From: Rhodococcus sovatensis
GTDB taxonomy: Bacteria; Actinomycetota; Actinomycetes; Mycobacteriales; Mycobacteriaceae
Length of the DNA: 64,000 nucleotides
Direction: 5' to 3'
Assembly: GCF_037327425.1 (NCBI RefSeq)
Contig: NZ_CP147846.1
Span: 1,054,001-1,118,000 of the forward strand
Positions 26,901 to 33,805 of this stretch are shown here, piece after piece; the first letter of the stretch is position 1; each line of letters starts with the position of its first letter. Made by a program: the position numbers and the translations under genes. The notes under the pieces were generated by a model, which saw only the letters and a program-made list of their open reading frames with translations, searched no databases and was not told where the DNA came from.

Positions 26901-27280
26901 CGGACACCGAACTGGTACTCGAATGCGAACTCGGTGGTGAGCCGCTCGAACTCGGCGCGTATGCGGGAGTGCTACACAATCCCGTACTCGCCGACGTCAT
27001 TCTGCAGGGGCCGCCGGTACTCGGTCATCGGCTGCTGCACTCGGCGTGCCTACCCCTCGGCATCGGTCGAATCGACTACTACGCACCGCTTCCGTTGGGG
27101 GAGCCCTGGGCAGTGGTGGTCGACAACCCACGAGCGGGGACGACCGACGTGACCATCGACGCCACCGCAATCGGGGCCGACGGCACCGTCCTTCAGAAAT
27201 TCTCCGCCGTGACAGTAGTCACGACACCTGATCTGTCCGACATGTTCCGCGAATCAGTGAGGCAGTGGTCCCAATCATGA
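20906..27280 (+). CDS. PfaA-like megasynthase, KS-AT-ACP-ACP-KR-DH
   Basis: A 2124-residue iterative synthase of the polyunsaturated fatty acid/secondary-lipid type. Domains in order: ketosynthase (about 20-460), with Cys221 in VDAACAAS, His in EAHATGT and His in GHTKGAAG; malonyl acyltransferase (about 575-900), with Ser673 in GHSFGEL; a Pro/Ala-rich linker; two ACPs with the Pfa signature LGVDSIKRVQVLG, phosphopantetheine Ser at 1178 and 1284; ketoreductase from about 1565, with VLVTGGARGVTAL and Tyr1756 in SDYAAANEAL; and a C-terminal dehydratase-like domain starting about 1858 with AHRIGAYPVLP. There is no chain-length factor, thioesterase or second KS. The GTG at 20906 has AGAGGA 5 nt upstream; an ATG at 20885 is the alternative. 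A phosphopantetheinyl transferase must act from elsewhere. Confidence 0.93.
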   Translation: MTAESTTGSDIFEDRRLARNPIAIVGMSGLFPKATSHREYWQNIVDGVDCTEEVPASRWSLDDYFDADRTAPDKTYSRRGAFLPDVDFDPLEFGLPPNQLEVTSTMQTLSLGVARDLLIDAGATGSSWYDPVRTGVVLGTTGPVPLMHPLAARLSTPILKEAARSCGLSTEDVNAIADKFTAAFAPWEENSFPGLLANVVAGRVANRFGLGGINCTVDAACAASLAALRTAVAELLDGRADTMITGGVDTENSIFIYLCFSKVGALSPTGQISPFSAQADGTLLGEGISMVALRRLSDAQRDGNRIYAVIRGLGSSSDGRSKSIYAPRAEGQRIALDRAYADAECSPASVELFEAHATGTAVGDRTEIEALGGLLRDAGDETSYAAVGSVKSQIGHTKGAAGTASLMKLALGLYHKVLPGTINVDAPNAGIDSDAALYVNTATRPWIRDPQRPVRRAAVSAMGFGGTNFHVVLEESDTPRADVRPLHCVPRVHVWHAVDVDSLIDAVRAGESVDGGEIPNDHARLGFVAVDDEDEAQLRELGVAQLTRNRDSEQWSHPEGLFFRAAALPHIKVGALFAGQGSQYVDMGTDALLNTPPVAESFDLANIAFTDATERLGRIVFPPPAFDNETRERHDATLRRTEFAQPAIGALSVGQYQFFRELGFEADALAGHSFGELTALWASGALETGDYFTLARARGVAMAPTSDADNGTMLAVAADRDVVDAIVHDIDDVWICNHNAPDQVVVGGGRVAIDAVISCAAERGVATRELPVSAAFHTPYVAHAVDAFAPAVDAVGVGTPSIPVYANSPDRQYGSDTAENAAMLVEQLLKPVEFVASLEAMHADGCTVFVEFGPKKVLTSLVHRTLGDDVVAIATDIGPLGNSDLALKRAAAQLIVLGVTLNHANRYSSTPPAPHTGSGMTVALSAPEYVPPTRRAAYADALADGYRVSALTPTVAVPTTSTVPAPAPPVQPTPAPSATRPSETTVPSNDPRPTTNESSPLAAHLDTHDRYLDGQLELARHLAEALSTDRIDDGLIRAIEAVKDHGVAISHSHTRATEVLGRIAELEIAGGISDPAQFRHATSTPSIPVAAQRNTQEAAPAAIAPASPAVPAPTAPITVTQEPAAPIPTVVSVSEEAAGVSADQLRRALLDVVADKTGYPVEMVDPSMDLEADLGVDSIKRVQVLGAVQERFPSLPSLGPEQLGTLRTLDQIVDLLAQSTPNLPAPEPSAPEPALPSPPEPSPSGISADALRAALLDVVADKTGYPVEMVDPSMDLEADLGVDSIKRVQVLGAVQERFPSLPSLGPEQLGTLRTLDQIVELLAAGSDVHPKAEAAATSPRHTVELAALPPVDRIEGLFGTGTTVVILDLTDDGADAASLTSGLSERGWSVDHVPLTGTTNDIERTVAGVFDADVSLAVVVAGASSEWSVASHRLSAALLAAKHAYASLERSGGPRSAFVTLTRLDGALGFAGTVDPVCALIGGVGGIVKTLAAERPGLFCRNIDVHPAVGADALVDTLLVEISDAAIDTPEVAIDDIGDRWTIVPSLHGASSYTVVDPAATMSATELTESDVVLVTGGARGVTALCARELGRHTAARFVLLGRTDPDPEPDWAHGVNDEGLQAAALTVMGKSGAAPRDIGRACAAVRAGREIAESLEDLGDRAQYIAVDVTDVDAVGAALSSLASEVTVVVHGAGVLADSAIGAKTVAEISRVLDPKITGLGAVLAALDTSHGPLRRIVLFTSVAGLYGNSGQSDYAAANEALTRFAAAHVSSRPELHVTAIDWGAWDGGMVTAELREHFLGRGVTLLDPSVGARAFAEQFTPDRCDDVVVLVGEATSLTEGSPTLGEPFVATRRLAQLETNPLVQAHRIGAYPVLPATFGLGAMINVVERAYPGRTVTGVRDFHVHKGIVFDHPIESIEIRVAPDDDRTVRVFVTGGDKAKTISHYVATMDLDGLPVQAPRLRAPRFGAGVPADELYRDARQFHAPLLHGMRRVLADSDTELVLECELGGEPLELGAYAGVLHNPVLADVILQGPPVLGHRLLHSACLPLGIGRIDYYAPLPLGEPWAVVVDNPRAGTTDVTIDATAIGADGTVLQKFSAVTVVTTPDLSDMFRESVRQWSQS
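24365..24546 (+). repeat. Copy 1 of an exact 182-bp direct repeat (ACP1)
   Basis: This copy encodes most of the first acyl carrier protein of the Pfa-like synthase. Reading base by base, it is identical to 24683-24864, with a period of 318 bp (106 codons), so the duplication is in frame. The flanks diverge immediately, including synonymous third positions just outside the repeat. That points to recent duplication or gene conversion. Confidence 0.95.
24683..24864 (+). repeat. Copy 2 of an exact 182-bp direct repeat (ACP2)
   Basis: This copy encodes the second acyl carrier protein and is identical to 24365-24546. The short spacer between the copies encodes a Pro/Glu/Ala-rich linker (APEPSAPEPALPSPPEPSPS), typical of tandem ACP regions in Pfa-type synthases. 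Confidence 0.95.
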
Positions 27281-29262
27281 ACGACGGCTCAACACGAGAC
27301 CACGAGGGCGTGCTTGCCTTCGACGGCGAGGCATTCGACCCGGTCGGCTACACATCCGCCCCCGCGATATCCGCACCGGAGGCGTTCGTTCCGAAGTCTT
27401 CGGTACCGATTGTCCGGCACCCGAACCCGTTGCGCGAGATCAGGGCTGCGGTCACGGAGGCGCACCGTGCGCACCTCGATGCCTACATGCGCGTCCAGCA
27501 CGCGATTCTCCGGACCGCTCATACCGCGCCCGCACCGCTGCGAGCGCTCACCGTCGCGCCCGTCACAATGGCGGCCGAAGGCGCCTTCAAACCACTTGCC
27601 CGTACCGACCGCCGGACACTCGACCGTGCCGCGCTGGAGTCGTTGTCGCGCGGCGACATCGATGCCGTGTTCGGAGCGGCCTACGAGCAAGCCGAAGCCA
27701 ATCCCCAGGTCCGCATCGCTGCGACGGCCCCGCTGGGGCTGACCGCAATCACCGACATCGATCTGCGTGGTGGTGCGCTCGGTCGCGGTCGACTGCGCGC
27801 CCGATTCGACGGTGATGCCACGAGGGCGGCCGTGCAGGCAGTGGAGACCTTTGCGGTGTACGCCGGCCTGCACCTGTGCCTGGCGGATGCATCGTTGACC
27901 GCCACGCCACCGACTCCGCTCGAGACCGGTTCGACCGAACTCGACGTCGTCGTCACTCAGATAGACCTCGTTCCCCGACCGCACGTCATCGCGGAAGTGA
28001 TCGCGGGCGACGGTCGAAGCGTCAGTGTCACGGTGACCGTCACCGAAGTTCCGGGTTCTGCGATCGGGCCCGGCGCCGGCGGCACGCTCGATCACTGGAC
28101 CGGCAGGATCGGCCATGGCGGGGAGCGGGTGTTGCTCAACGAGTTCCACATGGCGCATCTCGCACGCGGGGACCAGGGGACAGCACTCGGACCTGAATTC
28201 GCGCACTACACCGGGCACCGAGCGACACGGCTGCCGACCGGTGGTTTGCTGTTGGTCGACCGCGTCAGTCGATTCGACGGCACGCGTGGGGTCCTCGACC
28301 GCTCGGCGTCGTACGACAGCGAATACGATTCGCCCGCAGACTCGTGGTACTACGCCGACAGCGCCAATTACTCGGTGCCGCACTTCGTGTACATGGAGAC
28401 GTCACTGCAAGCGGCGCTGTTGATGGGTCTGTACGTCGGCCCCACGCTCACCGCCCCCGATCAGACTCTCAGTCTGCGTAACCTCGGCGGTACGGCAACT
28501 GTGATTCGTCAAGTGGACCTGCGCGACAAGACCATTACGCAGTCGTCGCGCTTGCTGTCGACGACCATGTTGCCAGGTTCGTCGCTCCAGACATTCGACT
28601 ACACCCTCTCGGTCGACGGGGAGGCGTTCTACCGCGGCGAGACGATGTTCGGCTATTTCAGCGACGAGGCACTGGGTAACCAGACCGGACTGGACGCTGG
28701 ACGAAACAAGCCGACATGGCGAGAAACGAACGTGCCGAGCAGTGTTCGCACGATCGACATCGCCGCGCGACGGAACACTTCGGGTGCGCGCCTGTGCTCG
28801 CAGGGTACGTTGGCGCTGCTCGATCACGTCGACGTCGTCGACGGTGGCGGTGATCACGGCAAGGGATACCTGCACGCAGTGCGTCGAATCGATCCGGATG
28901 ATTGGTTCTTCGCGCGACACTTCTACCTCGACCCCGTCATCCCCGGATCGCTCGGTGTGGAGACGGCGATCCAGGCCGTTCAGGAGTGGATGCTCGACTC
29001 CGGGTTCGCTTCGGGCATGACAGATCCGCAGTTCCTGATCCCCGCCGACATCGACTTCACGTGGAAATACCGCGGCCAGTTCCTGCCCACGGATCGGCAA
29101 TGCGAACTCGAGGTGCACGTCAAGGCTGTCGAGCGCAGGAACGACTCGGTGATTGTGACCGTCGACGCGTCGTTGTGGAAGCCGGGACTTCGCATCTACG
29201 AGCTCATCGACCTCGCCGTCGAGCTTTCCGACATCGCGATTCGCAACGGAGCGCTCGGATGA
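27277..29262 (+). CDS. Multi-hotdog dehydratase, PfaC C-terminus-like
   Basis: A 661-residue protein matching the dehydratase part of PfaC but without the KS and chain-length-factor domains. A first hotdog-like segment (about 100-270, with LSRGDIDAVFGAAY) looks degenerate. The second (about 290-470) has RLPTGGLLLVDRVSRFDG and VPHFVYMETSLQAALLMGLY, the Pfa-type form that lacks the usual FabA motif. The third is FabA-like, RHFYLDPVIPGSLGVE, with the likely catalytic His at about 548. It would dehydrate, and perhaps isomerise, 3-hydroxyacyl-ACP bound to the megasynthase. The ATG overlaps the megasynthase stop as ATGA; a GTG 12 bp earlier is less likely. Confidence 0.88.
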   Translation: MNDGSTRDHEGVLAFDGEAFDPVGYTSAPAISAPEAFVPKSSVPIVRHPNPLREIRAAVTEAHRAHLDAYMRVQHAILRTAHTAPAPLRALTVAPVTMAAEGAFKPLARTDRRTLDRAALESLSRGDIDAVFGAAYEQAEANPQVRIAATAPLGLTAITDIDLRGGALGRGRLRARFDGDATRAAVQAVETFAVYAGLHLCLADASLTATPPTPLETGSTELDVVVTQIDLVPRPHVIAEVIAGDGRSVSVTVTVTEVPGSAIGPGAGGTLDHWTGRIGHGGERVLLNEFHMAHLARGDQGTALGPEFAHYTGHRATRLPTGGLLLVDRVSRFDGTRGVLDRSASYDSEYDSPADSWYYADSANYSVPHFVYMETSLQAALLMGLYVGPTLTAPDQTLSLRNLGGTATVIRQVDLRDKTITQSSRLLSTTMLPGSSLQTFDYTLSVDGEAFYRGETMFGYFSDEALGNQTGLDAGRNKPTWRETNVPSSVRTIDIAARRNTSGARLCSQGTLALLDHVDVVDGGGDHGKGYLHAVRRIDPDDWFFARHFYLDPVIPGSLGVETAIQAVQEWMLDSGFASGMTDPQFLIPADIDFTWKYRGQFLPTDRQCELEVHVKAVERRNDSVIVTVDASLWKPGLRIYELIDLAVELSDIAIRNGALG

Positions 29263-30809
29263 CCGCCGTGGTGGCACGGGCGGTGAGCGACGTGCGTTCG
29301 GTTCTGCTCGACCTCGACTCGCCGTGCTGGATCGTCACCGATTCAGGCGGAGTCGGCGCAACGTCGGACCCGGCGATGGCAGCGAATACCAGGGTGCTCA
29401 GCGCAGTCGGCCCTCTCGCGCCACAATCTATGGGAGACAGCGCGTTCCGCCGATTCCACGGTGTGCGGTACTCGTACGCAGCCGGAGCGATGGCCAACGG
29501 TATCGCGTCACCGGACATGGTGATCGCGCTCGCGCGGGCAGGCTACCTCGCGTCCTACGGCGCCGCAGGGGTGATTCCCATCCGCATCGATGCGGCGCTG
29601 AACACTATTCGGCAGGCCCTCGGCAACACCCCGTTCGCATGCAATCTCATCCACAGTCCCACCGAACCCGCGCTCGAGAAGGCCATCGTCGACGCGTGCC
29701 TCAGGAATGCGGTGACGTGTATCGAAGCGTCGGCTTTCATGGATCTGACCCCGCAACTCGTGCGCTACCGAGTCAGCGGCTTGGCGCTCGGCCGTGATGG
29801 CCGTGTCGAGACGCGACATCGGGTGGTCGCGAAGGTGTCCAGAGCAGAAGTAGCCGAGCATTTCCTCCGGCCGGCGCCCGCGAAACTGCTTCGGGCATTG
29901 CTCGACTCCGGTGATATCACCGCCGACCAGGCGCAGTGGGCGGAGCACATTCCGATGGCCGATGACATTACCGCCGAGGCCGATTCGGGCGGTCACACCG
30001 ACCGGCGTCCACTGACAGTTCTCCTTCCCGATCTGATCATGCTGCGCGATCGACTCGCTCGCGAACGACCCGGTCGAACGGAAGTGCGGATCGGCGCAGC
30101 CGGTGGCATCGGCACTCCCCAGGCGGTGGCGGCTGCGTTCGCGATGGGCGCCGCGTACGTGGTGACCGGCTCGATCAACCAGTCGTCGGTGGAAGCCGAT
30201 CAGTCGGACACGACGAAGGCGCTCCTGGCGTCGTCCGGGGTCGCGGACTGCACGATGGCACCGTCGTCGGACATGTTCGAGCTCGGTGTACAGGTCCAGG
30301 TGCTGCGGCGCGGAACGATGTTCGCTGCACGCGCACACCGGCTGTACGAGACATACCGCGAATACGACGGCATCGAGTCGATCCCCGCCGTACGCCGCGC
30401 CGAACTCGAGAAGTCGATCTTCGCGCGACCGCTCGACGACGTGTGGGCGGGATGCGTCGACTACTTCACCGAACGCGACCCGGGCCAGCTCGCCGGCGCC
30501 GAACGTGACCCGAAGCGCAAGATGGCGCTGATCTTTCGGTGGTACCTAGGATTGTCGTCGGGGTGGAGCATCCGTGGAGAATCCGATCGCACGGCCGACT
30601 ATCAGATTTGGTGCGGGCCTGCGATGGGTGCGTTCAACAGCTGGGTTGCCGGTACGCATCTCGCCGCACCGACGAATCGTCGGGTCGCGGACATCGCGCA
30701 CCACATGATGTTCGGGGGTGCGTACGCCACCCGTGTGGCGTCACTGCGCAGCGCGGGGGTTCGCTTGCCTGCCCGTGCCGCTCACTACGTGCCGGAGCCG
30801 CAACGATGA
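29259..30809 (+). CDS. PfaD-like enoyl reductase
   Basis: A 516-residue TIM-barrel flavoprotein of the PfaD family, the trans-acting enoyl reductase of polyunsaturated and secondary lipid synthases. The family features are the N-terminal Trp-Ile segment, GGVGATSDPAMAAN, AAGVIPIRIDAALNTIRQAL, FACNLIHSPTEPALE, and the flavin-phosphate region RIGAAGGIGTPQAVAAAFAMGAAYVVTGSINQ. The C-terminal helical part has DPKRKMALIFRWYLGLSSGW and GPAMGAFNSWVAGT. The length is normal. The start overlaps the dehydratase stop (ATGA). With the ketoreductase and dehydratase it completes the reductive cycle of chain extension. Confidence 0.93.
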   Translation: MTAVVARAVSDVRSVLLDLDSPCWIVTDSGGVGATSDPAMAANTRVLSAVGPLAPQSMGDSAFRRFHGVRYSYAAGAMANGIASPDMVIALARAGYLASYGAAGVIPIRIDAALNTIRQALGNTPFACNLIHSPTEPALEKAIVDACLRNAVTCIEASAFMDLTPQLVRYRVSGLALGRDGRVETRHRVVAKVSRAEVAEHFLRPAPAKLLRALLDSGDITADQAQWAEHIPMADDITAEADSGGHTDRRPLTVLLPDLIMLRDRLARERPGRTEVRIGAAGGIGTPQAVAAAFAMGAAYVVTGSINQSSVEADQSDTTKALLASSGVADCTMAPSSDMFELGVQVQVLRRGTMFAARAHRLYETYREYDGIESIPAVRRAELEKSIFARPLDDVWAGCVDYFTERDPGQLAGAERDPKRKMALIFRWYLGLSSGWSIRGESDRTADYQIWCGPAMGAFNSWVAGTHLAAPTNRRVADIAHHMMFGGAYATRVASLRSAGVRLPARAAHYVPEPQR

Positions 30810-32248
30810 CTGCGCCGGATCGGGCGGCGAGTCTGCTGACGACCGTCGCGCGATACAGCGAGCGATATGTCCGGGACGGCCGTGCCGACAGCACTCGGGT
30901 CGAGGCGGACCGAGATCGTTTGCGTGCGGACTTCGTTCGTCCCTTGCCCAGGCGCGGCGAGGAACCGCACGACGTGGTGTCCGAGCTCGTCTCGCGCGGC
31001 GAACCGGGGCTGTTGCACTCGGGCGCGCCTACCTTCCTCGGGTTCGTCATGGGCGGTGCGTATCCCGTTGCGGTGGCGACCGAGTGGCTGACGTCGGTGT
31101 GGGACCAGTGCGGCGCGCTGTACGCGACAAGTCCCGTTGCGTCGGTCGTCGAAGAGACGGTTGCGCGGTGGTTGATCGACCTGTTCGGGCTTCCGTCGGG
31201 CGTGTCGGTCGGTGTCACCACCGGCTGTGCGACGGCGAACCTGACGGGGCTCGCCGCTGCCCGTCACGCGGTGCTCGCGGACGCGGGCTGGAACGTCGAC
31301 GACGACGGCCTGATCGGCGCTCCGGTGCCGCGTATTCTGGTCAGCAAAGGCTGCCACGTCACGGTGTCGCGCGCGATTCGTCTGCTCGGCTTGGCAGGGC
31401 AGGTGTACCCCGTCGATGTCGACGAACAGGGCCGGATGTCGTTGCTCGCGTTCATCGATCGTCTCGAGTCGACGACGGGTCCGCTGATCGTGTGCGCTCA
31501 GGTCGGCAACGTCGACTCCGGTTCCGTCGACCCACTGACCGACATCTGCCGGCTCACGCATGAGCGTGGGGGATGGGTGCACGTCGATGCTGCATTCGGT
31601 ATGTGGGCCGCCGCAGGCCCCAGCGTGCGCCGTCACGTGGCGGGACTCGCCGCCGCAGATTCGTGGGCGACCGACGCACACAAGTGGCTGAATGTTCCCT
31701 ACGACTGCGGTATCGCTCTGTGTGCGCACCCAGACGCGCACCGCGCGGCGCTGCGGACCAGCGCAGAGTATCTGACTGTCGCTACGGGCGGGGACCGAGA
31801 TCCCGTCGACTATTCGCCCGACATGTCCCGTCGCGCGCGCAGCCTTGTTCTGTGGGCGACCCTGCGCCACCTGGGCAGGGACGGTGTCGCTGACCTGATC
31901 GACCGATGCTGTCGACTCGCACGGGAACTCGCGTCGAGCCTCGATGACGAGCCGGGCATCACGGTCGTCAACGACGTCGTCCTCAATCAGGTGCTGGTTC
32001 GGTTCGACGCTCCGGACGGTGACGCTGCGGGCCACCTCAGCCGCATCGTCGATACCGTGCAGCGCTGCGGGACGGGGTGGGCCAGCCCCACGACGTGGTT
32101 CGGCCATCCCACGCTGCGGTTGTCGGTCTGCAACTGGCAGACCGACAGCGCGGACATCGACCGGTGCATCGCCGCACTGGTCGACGCCCACCGGGAGGCC
32201 ACGTCACTGCATTGTTCCGCTGCTGCTCCCTTGGAGGAATTCGTATGA
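30806..32248 (+). CDS. PLP-dependent group II decarboxylase-like enzyme
   Basis: A 480-residue fold-type I PLP enzyme of the glutamate/aromatic/diaminobutyrate decarboxylase group. The cofactor region has VTTGCATANLTGLAAARHA and WVHVDAAFGMWA, with the Asp that pairs with the pyridine nitrogen. The Schiff-base Lys is in DSWATDAHKWLNVPYDCG. Family members decarboxylate amino acids to amines; some catalyse aldehyde-forming or C-C bond-forming reactions. It is coupled by ATGA overlap to the enoyl reductase and to the following acyltransferase. The context suggests it makes an amine that becomes the head group of the lipid. The amino acid substrate cannot be assigned. Confidence 0.9.
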   Translation: MTAPDRAASLLTTVARYSERYVRDGRADSTRVEADRDRLRADFVRPLPRRGEEPHDVVSELVSRGEPGLLHSGAPTFLGFVMGGAYPVAVATEWLTSVWDQCGALYATSPVASVVEETVARWLIDLFGLPSGVSVGVTTGCATANLTGLAAARHAVLADAGWNVDDDGLIGAPVPRILVSKGCHVTVSRAIRLLGLAGQVYPVDVDEQGRMSLLAFIDRLESTTGPLIVCAQVGNVDSGSVDPLTDICRLTHERGGWVHVDAAFGMWAAAGPSVRRHVAGLAAADSWATDAHKWLNVPYDCGIALCAHPDAHRAALRTSAEYLTVATGGDRDPVDYSPDMSRRARSLVLWATLRHLGRDGVADLIDRCCRLARELASSLDDEPGITVVNDVVLNQVLVRFDAPDGDAAGHLSRIVDTVQRCGTGWASPTTWFGHPTLRLSVCNWQTDSADIDRCIAALVDAHREATSLHCSAAAPLEEFV

Positions 32249-32865
32249 CCACCGCCAACGTAAGATCCGAACCGACAGTAACCGGTGAACCCGACCTCGA
32301 CGCCGTCGTCGCGACGCTCACGGCATCCTTCGCGCACGACCCGATCATCGAATGGGCGATACCCACCGTCACCCCTGACCGTAGCCGCTACCTGGATTCG
32401 TTCTTCGCCATCGTCACCGAAGACATACTCGACCGCGGCGGTCTTGTTGCGACATCGAGCGACTACGACGCTGTCGTCGTGTGGTCGACGCCTACCGACA
32501 CAGTGCCGACCGACGACGAGAACGAAGTCTTGCTGGACCGGCTCGAGTCCGCTACCGGGCCCACCGGCCGCCGTGTCCGCGTCCTGATGGAACTGCTCGA
32601 CGAACATCACCCGACCGACCTTCCGCCGCACTGCCACGTCATGTTCGCCGCCGTGCGCGAACACTCGCGGGGGACCGGTTCGCGAGCTGCTGTGACCGGC
32701 GCGCTGCGCGAACTGCGGCTCGCCGACGGTGTCGGTGTCTATGCAGAAGCGTCGAGCGAGCGCAGCCTCAGGCTGTGGGAGCGTCTGGGACTGTCCCGAG
32801 TCGGTTCGGAGATTGTACTCCCGGACGGTGGACCGAAGCTGTTCCCGCTCTTCGCAGCACCGTAG
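32245..32865 (+). CDS. GNAT-family N-acyltransferase
   Basis: A 206-residue GNAT protein. The region around PPHCHVMFAAVREHSRGTGSRAAVTGAL holds the pantetheine-binding motif (RGTGSRA), and ADGVGVYAEASSERSLRLWERLGL is the typical C-terminal GNAT motif. GNATs move an acyl group from CoA, or in some lipid-forming cases from ACP, to an amine. The ATG overlaps the decarboxylase stop and has a strong GGAGGA ribosome-binding site. Coming directly after a decarboxylase at the end of a fatty-acyl synthase operon, it may N-acylate the resulting amine. It could instead only acetylate it. Confidence 0.87.
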   Translation: MTTANVRSEPTVTGEPDLDAVVATLTASFAHDPIIEWAIPTVTPDRSRYLDSFFAIVTEDILDRGGLVATSSDYDAVVVWSTPTDTVPTDDENEVLLDRLESATGPTGRRVRVLMELLDEHHPTDLPPHCHVMFAAVREHSRGTGSRAAVTGALRELRLADGVGVYAEASSERSLRLWERLGLSRVGSEIVLPDGGPKLFPLFAAP

Positions 32866-32890
32866 GTCCACCAAGGAACGTTGTCCGTCA

Positions 32891-32942
32891 GAATCAGGGG
32901 CACCGGCGGGTCGATTTACTCGACTCGCCGGTGCCCTGATTC
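32891..32942. terminator. Strong bidirectional hairpin terminator
   Basis: A 24-nt arm (32891-32914, beginning GAATCAGGG) pairs with a 23-nt arm (32920-32942, ending CCTGATTC) around a TTTAC loop. There is one bulged G and one G-U-type mismatch. A short T-rich stretch follows on the plus strand. It lies between the end of the Pfa-like operon and the end of the convergent ABC importer operon and so can stop both. Confidence 0.88.
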
Positions 32943-32947
32943 GTTTC

Positions 32948-33805
32948 CTACTTCAGGCCGGAGCGGACGAACGCGTTGACGATGTGACGTTGCAGCACGA
33001 TGTAGAGGAGGAAGACAGGTAGGCACGCCATTCCTGCCACCGCCATCATCGGGCCCCAGTCGTTGCCCTCGGTGCCCATGAAACTGCGCAATCCGAGCTG
33101 CAGGACGGAATTGCTACGCTGCAATACCACTGCTGGCCAGAAGTATTCGTTCCATGAGTTGATGAACAACAGGATGGACAACGCCGCGAGGGCCGGGCGC
33201 AGATTGGGTACCACGACTGTCCACAGGATCGACCACGACGACCGGCCGTCCATTCGCGCTGCGGCAACCAGTTCTTTCGGGAAGCTGGTCATGTGCTGAC
33301 GCAGCATCAGCACGCCGAGAGCCGAACACAGCGTCGGCACCACGACTCCGGCGAGCGTGTTGATCAGACCCATTTGGTACAGCAGAACGTAGTTGGGCAG
33401 CATGGTGACCTGGAACGGCACCAACCACGTCCCGATGAATGCCAGGTAGAGGATCTTCTGGAAACGGAACGTGTACATGGCGAACGCGTACGACGCGAGC
33501 AATGCAATCAGCAGCTGCGACGCGGCGGAAACGAATGCGACACCGAAGGTATTCAACAGGAGGCCGACGATGTCGACTTTCGATGCGGCGTCGGTGTAGT
33601 TCTCGATCGACAGTGGCCACGGAAACGGTGAGAGGGACCCGACATCGTCCGGCCGACGCAACGATGTCGCGAACAGCCAATAGATCGGGAACGCACACAC
33701 CACCGCAATGACGACCAGGATGGCGTGCCCGCGAATCCGGCGCAGAAGATCGCCGCTACCCTCGACGCTGTCTGCGGCGCCTGTGTTGCGCATTTCAGTT
33801 GTCAT
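32948..33805 (-). CDS. ABC importer permease, UgpE/MalG family
   Basis: A 285-residue inner-membrane permease with six predicted helices. The cytoplasmic EAA loop reads ELVAAARMDGRSSWSILWTVVVPNLRP, and the end INAFVRSG-like tail (VNAFVRSGLK) is typical of the MalG/UgpE family. It is the last gene of a five-gene importer operon and works with the UgpA-like permease just upstream, overlapping it by 11 bp. I chose the ATG at 33805 (MTTEMRN) over the GTG at 33841, which would lie deeper in the preceding gene. Confidence 0.92.
   Translation of the reverse strand: MTTEMRNTGAADSVEGSGDLLRRIRGHAILVVIAVVCAFPIYWLFATSLRRPDDVGSLSPFPWPLSIENYTDAASKVDIVGLLLNTFGVAFVSAASQLLIALLASYAFAMYTFRFQKILYLAFIGTWLVPFQVTMLPNYVLLYQMGLINTLAGVVVPTLCSALGVLMLRQHMTSFPKELVAAARMDGRSSWSILWTVVVPNLRPALAALSILLFINSWNEYFWPAVVLQRSNSVLQLGLRSFMGTEGNDWGPMMAVAGMACLPVFLLYIVLQRHIVNAFVRSGLK

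Noticed and set aside
20906..30809. Calling the Pfa-like operon an EPA/DHA synthase
   Set aside because: The KS-CLF module needed for known polyunsaturated fatty acid synthases is absent and amine-related genes are present, so a standard product cannot be claimed.
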